Source: Phlyctochytrium arcticum
Lineage: Eukaryota; Chytridiomycota; Chytridiomycetes; Chytridiales; Chytridiaceae
Assembly (NCBI GenBank): GCA_025602905.1
Contig: JAHLKI010000012.1
Span: 496,001 to 560,000, forward strand
Length of the DNA stretch: 64,000 nt
Reading direction: 5' to 3'
Within the stretch, counting starts at the first letter, position 1; each line of letters starts with the position of its first letter. Of the stretch, positions 10,907 through 20,951 are shown piece by piece. Below the pieces are notes generated by a model that saw only the letters and a list, made by a program, of their open reading frames with translations, was not told the DNA's origin and searched no databases. The position numbers and the translations under genes were made by a program.

Positions 10907-11626
10907 TCATCCTATCACATTATTATGGAAGACACCCTCGTTGGATGGTGCCTTCATGTTGATATACAAGAAAGAAAACGGTTTCAAAGTAGCCTCTTTT
11001 ACTAAGTTCTCAAACTCAGAATCAGACAAGTGCGCACGAAGTTCGGGTGTCATCTTCTTGAGTTCAACGTCTGTGGTACGAAAAATGAACCATTGTGAAG
11101 TCTGTAGACGTCGTGTAGCACTCATTTGCTTGAATGCATGGAACGAATTAATGAGGGTTATACCTTCCCATCTATACATGGTCACCAAACTGTCAAGCGC
11201 AGCACCGTATTCCTTACGATATTTTGCCTGGGAGCCATAGTCGTCAATAAGTAAAAGTAAGGTATTATCGACGTCCTCTTCAAAACATTCTCGCTGTTTG
11301 GTTATAATTGTGTCTAGGATGTCATTGGATATAGATGATTTCATGATGAGTTTGTCAGGAAATTTGAGTGAAAGTGCTTTCCATTTCTCATCGGTTGAGA
11401 TATTGGGACTACTCACAATAGTTTTAGCATAGAAAGGAATCAACTTCTCCGCTAGAAACGTTTGTAATGTCGTTTTACCTGATCGAACATTACCTATAAT
11501 CGAAATATTGCTGAACATTTCAGGCAACCCGGTGTTACGACTTTTGTCCCTTGGTTGACGCTGCAAACCTTTAGGTATCTTAATTGGTTCAACCTTCCAA
11601 GTTTGTGACATTTTTTCTATTACCAT
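10907..11626 (-). CDS. FtsK/HerA-type genome packaging ATPase
   Basis: Intact 239 aa frame from ATG 11626. Walker A reads GNVRSGKTT (~11471-11495 on the plus strand); Walker B reads TLLLLIDDYG. Length and motif spacing suit the A32-like packaging ATPases of Polintons and related viruses, which pump element DNA into preformed capsids. It is divergent from the minor-capsid gene with only 32 bases between the two ATGs. Its intactness next to a broken polymerase and integrase is notable. Confidence 0.85.
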   Translation of the reverse strand: MVIEKMSQTWKVEPIKIPKGLQRQPRDKSRNTGLPEMFSNISIIGNVRSGKTTLQTFLAEKLIPFYAKTIVSSPNISTDEKWKALSLKFPDKLIMKSSISNDILDTIITKQRECFEEDVDNTLLLLIDDYGSQAKYRKEYGAALDSLVTMYRWEGITLINSFHAFKQMSATRRLQTSQWFIFRTTDVELKKMTPELRAHLSDSEFENLVKEATLKPFSFLYINMKAPSNEGVFHNNVIG

Positions 11627-11658
11627 TCTTTAAAAAGAAGAACTAAAAAACTTATAAC

Positions 11659-12390
11659 ATGATTCATGAGATTATTCTAAACAGTTCGTTTGCTTCATCA
11701 CCAACAGAACCTACATGGATATTTCCAAATCTGAATGTTCAGTGGTTTAAAATAAAGGAAGTCATTATTCCTAGTAGCAGTGTCTACACGGTTAATGAAA
11801 CAAACAACAAACTTGTTCTCTATGAGGACAACGGTTCTAAACGAACCGCATCGATTCCTAATGGGTATTATAATAGTGTAAACATTGTACCAACACTCAA
11901 GACAGCAATGGAAAACGTCGGTGATCAAGGTTATGATATTACATTCGACAATGTTACCAAAAAGTTGACAATTACTTCCGATGCACCTTTCAAGATTGGG
12001 AATTCGCAAAGTGGAACAACTGCATGGCGAGTTCTCGGATCAGAGAAGGATAATTCACCAAACAAGGCTACATCCTACACTTTTCCTTACCAAGTTGATT
12101 TAAGCAATACATCTGTCCTTCTGCTGTGTTCCACATCACTAAATAGTAAGTACATTACCTACCACGCAAACCAAGGCAGTATGAATGTTCTCACAATGAT
12201 TCCGAATGTGCAAAGCGGCAACATCATTCATTATCAGCAGGATAGTGATTGGATTTACTGTGGTACTACTGTTTCTCAACTTGATTTATCACTTATAGAT
12301 GGGCAAACGCACAAGTCTCTCGAAACAAGGTCTCCAATGTACATTAGGCTTGCCGTTGCTGACGAATATGAAGATGTTGTCAGACTGTGA
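11659..12390 (+). CDS. probable minor capsid (penton) protein, jelly-roll type
   Basis: Intact 243 aa frame. It has the layout of Polinton and virophage minor capsid proteins: an N-terminal strand with EVIIPSSSVYTVNETNN, then the typical IPNGYYNSVNIVPTLKTAM segment followed by YDITFDNVTKKLTI and FKIG. No signal peptide or membrane segment. It sits beside the packaging ATPase, as in many Polintons. The function is inferred from this pattern and position rather than from catalytic residues. Confidence 0.7.
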   Translation: MIHEIILNSSFASSPTEPTWIFPNLNVQWFKIKEVIIPSSSVYTVNETNNKLVLYEDNGSKRTASIPNGYYNSVNIVPTLKTAMENVGDQGYDITFDNVTKKLTITSDAPFKIGNSQSGTTAWRVLGSEKDNSPNKATSYTFPYQVDLSNTSVLLLCSTSLNSKYITYHANQGSMNVLTMIPNVQSGNIIHYQQDSDWIYCGTTVSQLDLSLIDGQTHKSLETRSPMYIRLAVADEYEDVVRL

Positions 12391-12462
12391 TGAGATGCCA
12401 ATGCCGTTGCCGGCATCCGCAGGACTAACAAGCAAATTTTTTTGTGTAGCTAATTGTAGAAA

Positions 12463-12942
12463 ATGTCTGATACTACAGAACAACCGCAGAACCTACAGAA
12501 CCCCTTACAGAATCTACAGAGTCTGTAAAACTTGCAGATAAGTCTGTAACCTCTGTAGAGTCCAAGACCTCAGAGAAGCCGAAAAAAAAACGCGAATTAA
12601 CAGACAAGCAACGAGCAGCACTCGAAAAAGCAGAAAAGCAAACTACAGAAGAAAGCCGAAGAGGAGAAACGGCAAAAACAATTGGAGAAACTGGAAAGGA
12701 AAAGAATAAAGGATCTCATGAAAGCAGAGAAAGAAGCAGTGATAAAGAAAATAAAGAAGAACTCCAACAAAGACCAGGATACGTCTGGCTTATCTTCGAC
12801 TAAACGTAAGAAGAATACTGACGAACTTGAAGAAGAATTGCCAGTAAAAAAGACATATAAACCAATTGCTAAAGCAATGCCTCCTCCTGAGCAGCCGGTC
12901 AAGAGAAATAGAATTTTTTATTCAGGAATCTTTGGTGTTTAG
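12463..12942 (+). pseudogene. Lys/Glu-rich Polinton protein, frameshifted
   Basis: ATG at 12463 reads MSDTTEQPQNLQNPLQNLQS and then hits a stop; shifting frame continues as a charged helix (KKKRELTDKQRAALEKAEKQ), and after another shift near 12660 as MEKLERKRIKDLMKAEKEAV ... to a stop at 12940-12942. The composition suggests a basic coiled-coil, possibly nucleic-acid binding, protein like the small basic proteins common in these elements. At least two frameshifts are needed, so it is scored as broken. Confidence 0.5.
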
Positions 12943-12954
12943 ATGATTTTTTTT

Positions 12955-13618
12955 GGCCAGCCGTTCGCGGACACCGGGTATTTGATTCGCGGACACCGGG
13001 TGCGCCCTTCCTTCGCTGTGCCGCCGATTTATTCGCAATGGAAATTCGCATTATTCGCTGCACTTGCTTTTGGATGTATATATGATTCTCTTATGATTCT
13101 AAAAGAAATAGAACAGACCCTTTTCCCACGCCTACTGAGCGTTTCCCACACGCTTTTTAGTACATTAAAAACACCATGCTTGTCACAGGGAACTGAAGAA
13201 GGCTATCACCGCCAGCGATTATCTAGAAGAGAAGATCCGTCCGCTTTTGAGCATGTCAAAGCCGTGGTTAATGCTGTAGGTCCAGTTGAGAATGCTACGG
13301 CTTCATCAGTCCCTGCCAGGCGTGGGTGCGGTGAAATAAAGGGATCAAGATCAAGAGAGGAAATGTTTATATTATTGAAACCTGGAATGAAGAGGTCACA
13401 ACAGTTGAACAGAACAATAGGATTCTTCTTCTGCTGTTACATTGTAACTTATTTATCTTATCAAGTGAACGTAGGACTCTTATTGGGCAATCTACAAACA
13501 TCTTTTCCCCAACTTTCCCACGCAGGCAGAAATGCGAAAATAATAGCGAAGGCACAGTCATGAAAAGGCGCACCCGGTGTCCGCGAATCAAATACCCGGT
13601 GTCCGCGAACGGCTGGCC
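12955..13618. mobile_element. 0.66 kb non-autonomous TIR element (MITE-like) inside the Polinton
   Basis: Perfect 52 bp inverted repeats at 12955-13006 and 13567-13618, each beginning GGCCAGCCGTTCGCGGACAC from the outside. Each TIR contains two direct copies of TTCGCGGACACCGGGT 22 bases apart. A T run borders the left end and an A run the right, so the TIR may extend through TTTTTT. No transposase is encoded; the long open frame across it has no recognisable content. It must have inserted after the Polinton or been carried by it. Confidence 0.88.
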
Positions 13619-14341
13619 TAAAAAAGAGCGTTTTGATCCCATTTTAATATTTTGATTCCATTCCACACCCACTGACAGCTATATGATGGGCATACATTTT
13701 CTCAATAACATATGCTGAGCGTATGTCTGCGTATGTGCATGCATATGTACAGCATCGGTAATTGGCACATGCAATCATAGGCATTGTTGAGATGTGCGTG
13801 GCATACGCGGAGGCAATTGGCCAATTGGCTCAGCCATCTATGGATGCGCCACATATGATTTTCCGAATCCGATGATATGCGTATGCAGCTTGCTGGCCGT
13901 GTAACACGCCAGATATTACGCAAAGGACGACCCAACCTGGACCCAACTTTACTCAACACCCTTTTCTGTGTGTTTGCTTTGATCAAAGCCGATGTCCCAT
14001 TGTCGTGCGCAGCAGCGCAGTATTGTAATGCTGCGCAGATGTCTGAGTCACTCAGAAACTGTGGACAGATGGAGAAAACTCCCGGGAAAACTCATGTTTC
14101 GGACTCTGGGCATAACACATCATTTCATCCACGTTTAAAGATCATTTCGCTAGTTTCTAGCTATATTTCATTACAAGGAGCTGATGACTACACAAATGTT
14201 TGACCATCAATCAAAAATTATCGATCTTCAACGAGAAGACGTGTTATTCATCCAAAGTCAAGGCGACAAAACCGACGAGAACTTACGAATTGATATAAAG
14301 ATGTATGTGGCCCAGCTGGCGGCTGTGGAGCAAACGCTTCC
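13619..14341. other. no gene seen; ATGCATATG-rich spacer
   Basis: Between the TIR element and the 3' end of the nuclease-like gene. A stretch near 13700-13760 is rich in CATATG/GTATG words. No supported coding exon. Confidence 0.5.
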
Positions 14342-17238
14342 TCAGGTGTGGAGTTGAAGTGGGCTTGAACTATATGGTGCTGTGAGCTGTGGATTTTTTG
14401 GCGATGGGCGCGCAAAAACACTCTTGAGCTGAGTAAGAAGACGGAAGGCAACACCATAATCGGAGATCGTAACCAATGTCCTATCTTGACCTGACAATTG
14501 CAAAAATAGCATCAGGGCTTCCTGGTTGGTTAAGCTTGCTGTTTCGCTCCGTTTTTTGGGGGTGTAAAGGGTAATAGCTGGCAAGAAGGTGGATGTACCT
14601 TCCTTGGCATCTTGATATAGTTCTTGCGTAAGCGCAACACGCGCTTCTGCGGATCATGGCCGGTTTTAGCATAGAAAGGAAAGAATACATTATCTATCAA
14701 TGGAAGTAAAGTCACATACCATCACGCTAGCCGAAAACAGGATAGCTTTGCAGAAATCATCCACTGAGCTTTCGAGAAAAGCTCGGGGCAGCGAGCAAGA
14801 ACCAATTTGTTGACACATGAAGAGTTTTTGCCATAAAGACAGTTCATACACAGTTACATCAAAACCTAAGTATAAACAGTTATCAACGATGCGGGGAGAA
14901 CCCGTTCGATCATCGGGCTGACGTACCATCTATCCGTGCAAGCAACATCGTGGGGGCTTGCCCGCCGTGGTCGAAGTTGTTGACATCGGCTTTCAAGATC
15001 TCTACGCCGCGGCGGATTAATCTGCCAACCTCTTTGGCGCGACTTTGAACCGTCGCCGTTGGCGTCTTGACTTCCGCAATAAATAAAGATCTGGATATGT
15101 GTTGGTGGTTAATAGAAAATACTACATCTGGTCGCTTGGGAGGAACAGCCGCGTAATCTCTGAGGAAGGATGTGAATAGATGCGCTCGAACACAGCCGGA
15201 CTCAAAGTTCCCACATCTTGACTTGAATATTGGGGTCAAAGCATGATCCCAGAAAAGGTACAACATACACGTTGATCCACGTCGCTTCATTTATGCCGGT
15301 TCCAAAAAAACAATTTGCTCTATAAAAACTTCAAATAGCCAAAAGATTTGAGTTGAACGTTTATGTCTTCTATTGGAGTGATCTTACCACTGCGCGATTG
15401 ACATCGCGGTAAAAACATTAACGAATGCGTGCTGATCATTCAAATCACAACGCGTAGGAAGCCATAGCATATCCCCGTTGCGCTTGGCATCCGTTGCGTC
15501 TTTCACGGTTTGACGAACATACTGCGTGTCATCGTAGGGAATGATGCAGCGATTCTCTAGATCCGTTACCACTGCGTGCCAAATCCTCTCTGCGTTATCA
15601 AAGTTCGCCATCAGATAATGTTGGTACGCCGGCGGTGGGCCGCGACTGATTAAAACAACGGAAAAGATGGCGCTGCTCACACTGCTGAGTCGATGATGAA
15701 AATGATGCAGGGGCGCCCGAAACTTACGCAACAGTCGCCGTGTCTTCCTTCTGAATAAAACCTTTGAGTAAATTTGACTGCACGTCACGTACTATGGCGG
15801 CTAAATCGACTCCCCCAACAACTTTGACCTTCAATCAATATTTAAATTAGTGGCTGAAGCTGGATGTAAGAATTGGAAAGCAGCAATACCGTTGTATCCC
15901 CCACATTCACTCGTAAACGTGAAATATCATGAGGTTGCAAGAAGGATGATTCTTCAAACTCATCGTCGGAAAAAGACTTCTCATGCTGATGTGTCTTTTG
16001 TGGTGTGACTAAAGCAGACGGTAAAAGGTCTGCACATGTTTCATGAGTGTTAAACAGCAGTGAAATTTTCCTATTGACTATACCGGTGTGTTTTTCCACC
16101 CACTCCGATGTGGACGCGTCCTTTTCTAACGCTTGTCTTCGTTTGCGTGCGCTAATCTGTGAAGTCTGCTCTAATTGGCAAAAATGGGAGACGAGAGAGT
16201 GGGCGGTGGTTCAGCTCACCGGACTGCAAATCCTGAAGCGTCATCATCATCAGCATCATCATCATTGTCTGACTGTCTCACTCTTCGCTTGAGATTCTGG
16301 TGGATCTGTCCCTCCACCTCAAGATCTGTGAGCTGTCGCACGTAAGTTGGTGAAGGATCTCTTCAGAGCAAATGTCTAAGCTACTTGTTTATTCAAAATC
16401 ACACGGCTCTTCTTCGTCCTCATGACCTCAATTAACTCTGAGAATTCTGGCGTTTTCATGAACTCGGTCAGAGATGAAATGTAGGCTTCGTCCTGGGCCT
16501 ACAAAGCAAAAAGGATGGAAAATGTCAGTTTGTTGGTTAAATGGAACGCAACAATGCCAACGGACTCTCTTCCCAATGATCACCAGGAGCTCCGCGAGCC
16601 GCCGGCAATCTACGTGATCCACGAGGGGGACGACGCGGGAATTTCACTTGGGAATGTGCTTGATGGAAGAGAAAGCTTTCCTGCCAATAGCCAGATCTAT
16701 TCCGAGCTATCTTTCCCAATAATCACCGGGAACTCTGTAAGCCGCCGACAATCTACATGATCCACGAGGGGGAAAACGCGGGAAGCAGGTTGTCAGATTT
16801 GACAACTATGAAAGCACTCTCTTCCTCAATTTAACAATAGACTTGACACGTTCCCGCGTGCAGAGTGCCGTGCAAAAGAGCACATCACCTTCAGTGCAAG
16901 CGCACCGGCCTTTACGCGATGGGATCTGAACGCCAGTCCATCTGACAGTGTCGTGAGATCCGAACAGTATTGGCGACGCACTTCCAAAGGATTCGATACG
17001 CGGAAGGGATCCTTGTTTATAAAAGCAAGAGCATAATCATTTATGTTCCAGTCAGACATTGGCGTGGATTCCCAGTAGGCTGAAAAGCAGACAATTGGTA
17101 TTCTTTCATAGCTTGACTTGAAGCAAACTTACTTGGGCAGACGAGCTTGTCCTTACACAGAGGCGTGAGCGGAGCCAGGCCCGTCCTGCTACTGCTGGCG
17201 GTTGAGGTACTGCCGCGCGCGCTGCGACTTCCAGTCAT
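14342..17238 (-). CDS. intron-rich gene with a PD-(D/E)XK nuclease-like motif, inside the Polinton
   Basis: At least ten minus-strand exons can be linked: a Ser-rich start (MTGSRSARGS, 17238) spliced to YWESTPMSDWNINDYALAFI; AQDEAYISSLTEFMKTPEFSE (~16500); an Asp-rich exon (LTDLEVEGQI..., ~16330); EKHTGIVNRK (~16099); VKVVGGVDLAAIV (~15828); ARGPPPAYQHYLM to SIAQW (~15653-15394); NEATWINVYVVPFLGS (~15290); RPDVVF ... FIAEVKTP (~15130-15060); and three last exons at 14865-14720, 14646-14599 and 14521-14342 whose phases close. RPD...EVK is the Asp/Glu-x-Lys pattern of restriction-nuclease-like folds, common in expanded families of early-diverging fungi. One exon junction near 16200 does not keep phase, so the gene may be damaged there. 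Exact function unknown. Confidence 0.55.
16571..16783. repeat. direct repeat pair of about 70 bp
   Basis: 16571-16640 and 16713-16783 share TCCCAATRATCACC, GCCGCCGRCAATCTACRTGA and CCACGAGGGGG with about 80% identity. They lie in a region of the nuclease-like gene that looks intronic. Confidence 0.7.
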
Positions 17239-17344
17239 GGGACGAGAGATATTATTGGTGGCGAAAATGGTGGTTGAGCTTCCGACCAGCTAGTCGGCGG
17301 CGATCGCAAAAGGTTGGCAGGATGCCCATACATACGGGTTTAGT

Positions 17345-17430
17345 TAAGCGCGTCCGAGTTAAGCGCGGCCAATCAGAAGCCGGTGGCGGAGTTAAGCGCG
17401 GATAGCGGCACAGTTAAGCGGAGCCAATCA
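17345..17430. repeat. short tandem repeat of AGTTAAGCGCGG type
   Basis: Four copies of (G)AGTTAAGCG(CG) at irregular 20-30 base spacing, two with CCAATCAG following. The spacing and CCAAT words would suit a promoter or a subterminal transposon repeat; which is not decidable. Confidence 0.6.
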
Positions 17431-17602
17431 GCGGTCGTTACTGCTTGCTCTCTCGCTGTCTTAAAATTCGGAATTCAACAGGCATTTTCGTAGGATTGGG
17501 AAAGGAGGCGCGCGTGTGTAATTAGTCCGGATTTGGACGGTTTCGTCAGGGGGGGGGGAGACGGAGTTTTCTGTCGAAAACCACAGAGGACTCATGACGG
17601 TG

Positions 17603-17699
17603 CTCACATGCCCGTAATTTAACCCTTTTGAGCTTAATTGGTTCGATTGCGGCTCTATGGTTAAAAATGCGGGTAATCCGTCGGCCACCCTATACTACT
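17603..17699 (-). repeat. right terminal inverted repeat of the Polinton
   Basis: Inverted partner of 2983-3077; the outer 38 bases are identical. It is followed directly by TAAGTG at 17700-17705, the right target duplication. Confidence 0.9.
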
Positions 17700-17705
17700 T
17701 AAGTG

Positions 17706-18197
17706 AATGGATCGGCGAACGAGGAGAGGCAAGATCAGAGGCAGGACTAGAAAATGAAAGAAGACTACAAGACGACCGCCCACCTACCAAGTAACTAATA
17801 TGGGCTGCCTTCACTGGCAACCCAACATAAAGATACCAAGGATCTCGTGACATTCACAATCGTAAAGCATTTTTTGAGGGAGGGAATGGAGTACGATTGT
17901 GAGACGGGAAAAGGATAGGAAGGTGATGAGTTTCTTTGACAGAGTGAACTCAGGTCTGGCAGTTAACAGTTAACATAGGCCAGTTCCTCCATCGTTTTGT
18001 ATTGGTTCCTTACCCAGTTCGACGCTGAGTTCGACGCGACGTCTCAGCCACAGGCTACCAATGTTCCCACGCCGTAAGGGTGTTTAGCGACGACTCCCTT
18101 CAATTGAAGTCGGATGCTTGAAGGGTGGGCACGAGCTCAGGAGGCGGCCTTAGTCATCGCAATGTTGTCGTCGGTGTTCAAAGATACGAGGATGGTG
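17706..18197. other. no gene recognised
   Basis: Spacer between the Polinton and the Fanzor remnant. A GTTAACAGTTAACA palindromic repeat is near 17960. No supported exon. Confidence 0.4.
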
Positions 18198-20951
18198 CAG
18201 ATATCCTGCTAAAAGGTAAGCAATCCAAAGATACTTTTTAGTCACACTTCAAACGCATTCTAACCCAAACATCTGTTGCAGATACAACCAGATCCTTTTG
18301 GAGGGTCATCAGCTTCTGACCGTTTATGCCTTGATGCAATTGACCCAATCCAACACATCGGTACAGGACCTTACCCTCCTCGTGCAAAAGTGCTACCAAG
18401 CAGTGTCCACCATCGGTGAGCAGCATCCCAACACCGACTCCTCCATATTTCATGACAAACGACTGTTGGAAGATGTATTGCTAATATCGTCCTCAAAATC
18501 TACCATGGAGAGACATCGACAATGCCCTGGCGTATGCAGCAAACTCGCATGCGGAGTCGACGAGAAAGCACGTTGTCGTACATTTGGTCAAACGGATAAA
18601 CCACACATTTCACCGTACGCCTAGACTCCGAGTTGGCCAAATGTGCGGACCTTGCGGAAAAGTGGATGCCCTCGGACTCGACGTTTCTGGCCAAGCGGAT
18701 GGCCAAACGTTTGACGTACCACGAGGCGCAAGCCTTTGTTCTGGCCCAGGCAAAACGGCGCAGGATCAGGCAGTTCAGCACCCAAGGAAAGAGCGATCAA
18801 AAGAATCTCTCGGGCGTGGGCCATTCGGCAAAGATTTGCTACGAAAAGAAGATGGGAACTGTACTGTTGACATCTCGCGACGAGCTGCAAGTCGCCTGGC
18901 TGCGGCCCTATAGCGAGCTGTGGAGGATCCGAATTCACGAATTTCCGATTCTTTGTCAAAGGGCATCAGTCGCGGCAGGCAGAAGCACCGTCGCGCGGAA
19001 ATCTCGTTGGATTTGATCACCAAAGCGCGCACAGTAGCCCAAGCCAACCCAAAAGGCCATCACGGACGGCACTTTGATGGAGCCAAGTTGGAAACAAATA
19101 TTAGTGCAAAGCAAAGCAAAGCTTTCGACGCTATTGCCATTGTCGCATTTCGCTCCCCGAAACATGCAAATCGACACCAAGGATTTGACCCCCATCAGTA
19201 GGCAAAAGTTATACCGGTCGAAAATGTGCCACCCGACGCCTGGAAATACGGGATTTGGATCAAATCGTTCAAGTTGGACCGTTTGCGAGGGATTCAAGTC
19301 CCTTATTTTGAAGCCTTGTAAGTCATTTCCGGTATCTGCTGTCACTACTGCAGAGCACTAAACCGCAGATTCTTTTACTTTTATCAGTTTTGCTCGCCCG
19401 CCGCGATCCCAAAATCGGTTTTTTCGGTTCATCATGGAGACGGATGGGCATTCGTGCTCATTCCTCTTGCGATCGGCCCGCAAACCCAAACCCAACCTTA
19501 CTCACACCGGCTAAATGTCATGGATTCCAACACGATTTTCAAGTCTATAGACCCGGGAGAGACCGACATTGTCATGGTTTACACGCCCACTCTCCTTTTC
19601 AATCCAACGGACGACAATAGGCAAGAGATGCCAGAATTTGTAGCCCGTGCCAGCTATTTTTCCCCTACGCCCCGGGTATGCCTATCTGCGTCACCAACAA
19701 CACGTATATCGGTTTGAAGGCTGCAAACAGCTCTATTTTCGAAAGCGTGGATGTGGTGCCAGATCCGAAATCAAGGACATTCGCCATCTCCGACCGATTG
19801 CAAGTTTTCGTTGGGCCTCCTCTGGGTATACTCGCGTACTGCTACGCTCATCTCATACACTCGGATTGGAAATCCCGAATTTGCCGGTGGGCACACTCCT
19901 CATCCGCCCCTTCACAACGACCGTTCGATACAAATTCAAGGGCTCAGCCACCAAAACAAATTCGTGCAAAAGGATTGGATTGCCGGTCATTCCAGGTTTC
20001 GTGCTGGCGGACTACAAATCTCAAGGGAAGACGTTACCCAACGGCGTTATCGGATCATATGGAAGAAGCGCCTCTGACAATCTTGCAAAACCAGAATTCA
20101 CCTCTCTTTACGTGCAACTGTCCCCGATTCACCTCCTTCGACAATGTTCGCCTACTTTGTCCGTTGAACATCACTGACTTTCTCCGCACTCAGCCTCCAC
20201 ATGCTACGTAAACAAACTGGATGTCTTTGCCGCGTTTCCTGACAGGGCTGCGGCGCGTAGAGAGATGCGCCGGCGGAGTCGGGGGGGTGACGCCCCACGT
20301 TTCTGGTGCCGAGTGGAAAGATCTTGCGGGCTACAACCGGACGAGTAGGCTCAGGGCACAGCATATCACCGACACTGTCAAAAATATCCAGACAAATTTG
20401 GGAAGCGGCAAGACTGCCTCTCTCCAAGTATTCCAAGCTTACTCACGGCAGACCCTCTTCCATTACGACACCCTCCGTGAAGCTCATATCCAAGAAGCCG
20501 GCTGGCGATTCTACACCTATATCCGCCAGCAAAAGACCTCCACGAGATTGCTATGAGGGTCAAGGGTACGGAAAATAGGAATAAACAGCGGGACGAGTTT
20601 GTTATTGCTTTCGGTGCAGCTCTGTTCAAAGCTTCCAAAGGTCGCACCGATCAAAAACAATCATCAAGGCACTGCAAAAGGAACATGAGGGTTATGTTGG
20701 TGGATGAGCACAGAACATCCAAAGTGTGCTTCAAGTGTCGAATATTAGCCGCCGCCGAACTGCACAATCCTTTTGATGAAAAATCCCGGTGCCAGATCAA
20801 GAAGAACCGGTTGATTTTGTTGAGCTTTTAGAAATAATGGAGGACGACGACAACGAAGATGAAGCTGCCGACGACGAAGACGAAGACATCGAGGACGACC
20901 CCGTGGCTGCCAGAGTCCTAGAAAACGAGCAATGGGACTTGCGACCCATGT
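18198..20951 (+). pseudogene. Fanzor (eukaryotic TnpB-like RNA-guided nuclease) remnant
   Basis: Recognisable pieces lie in order on the plus strand but in changing frames. YNQILLEGHQLLTVYALMQL (~18285-18350) may be the N-terminal helical region. FRFIMETDGHSCSFLL (~19425-19475) resembles the TDGxSxS segment. SIDPGETDIVMVYTP (~19545-19590) is RuvC-I with Asp at 19550. VSGAEWKDLAGYNR, SGKTASLQVFQAYSRQTLFH and WRFYTYIRQQK (~20290-20540) follow, then FVIAFGAALF (~20600) and VDEHRTSKVCFKC (~20700-20740), the TS-x-x-C-x-x-C start of the zinc finger. The second Cys pair and the terminal Arg-Asp are not visible. A highly acidic tail ends with LENEQWDLRPM and a stop near 20951. Many frameshifts and an internal helicase fragment make it inactive. 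Confidence 0.8.
19630..20190 (+). pseudogene. Pif1-like helicase C-terminal fragment inside the Fanzor remnant
   Basis: GMPICVTNNTYIGLKAANSS, VVPDPKSRTF and VGPPLGILAYCYAHLI, then after a frameshift LPVGTLLIRPFTTTVRYKFK, GLPVIPGFVLADYKSQGKTL and FTSLYVQLS. This order matches the C-terminal RecA-like domain of the Pif1-related helicases repeated in fungal genomes, where the K/R-SQG-x-T box is motif V-like. No Walker A part is present. It interrupts the Fanzor between its RuvC-I and zinc-finger ends. Confidence 0.65.

Larger units (their letters stand above)
2983..17699. mobile_element. Polinton/Maverick DNA transposon, 14.7 kb, partly decayed
   Basis: Both ends begin AGTAGTATAGGGTGGCCGAC and are inverted relative to each other; a 6 bp duplication (TAAGTG) flanks the whole. 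Inside are the family's core genes: protein-primed family B DNA polymerase, retroviral-like integrase, FtsK/HerA-type packaging ATPase and a probable jelly-roll minor capsid protein. The polymerase and integrase carry stops and frameshifts, while the ATPase and capsid-like genes are open. No candidate for the major capsid protein or the adenovirus-type protease was found. The 3.2-12.9 kb part is visibly richer in A/T than the host genes around it. A 0.66 kb TIR element (12955-13618) and an intron-rich nuclease-like gene (14.3-17.2 kb) sit in the right third. Such elements are thought to be able to make virus particles; this copy looks unable to do so or to move by itself. Confidence 0.92.

Noticed and set aside
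12943..13563. 206-codon open frame across the TIR element
   Set aside because: Starts outside and runs through both the TIR and the interior; no domain, so it is chance openness.
18800..19620. Separate host gene between the Fanzor N-terminal and RuvC-I pieces
   Set aside because: Frames are short and shift often, and the only recognisable words (TDG...S, IDPGETD) belong to the Fanzor.
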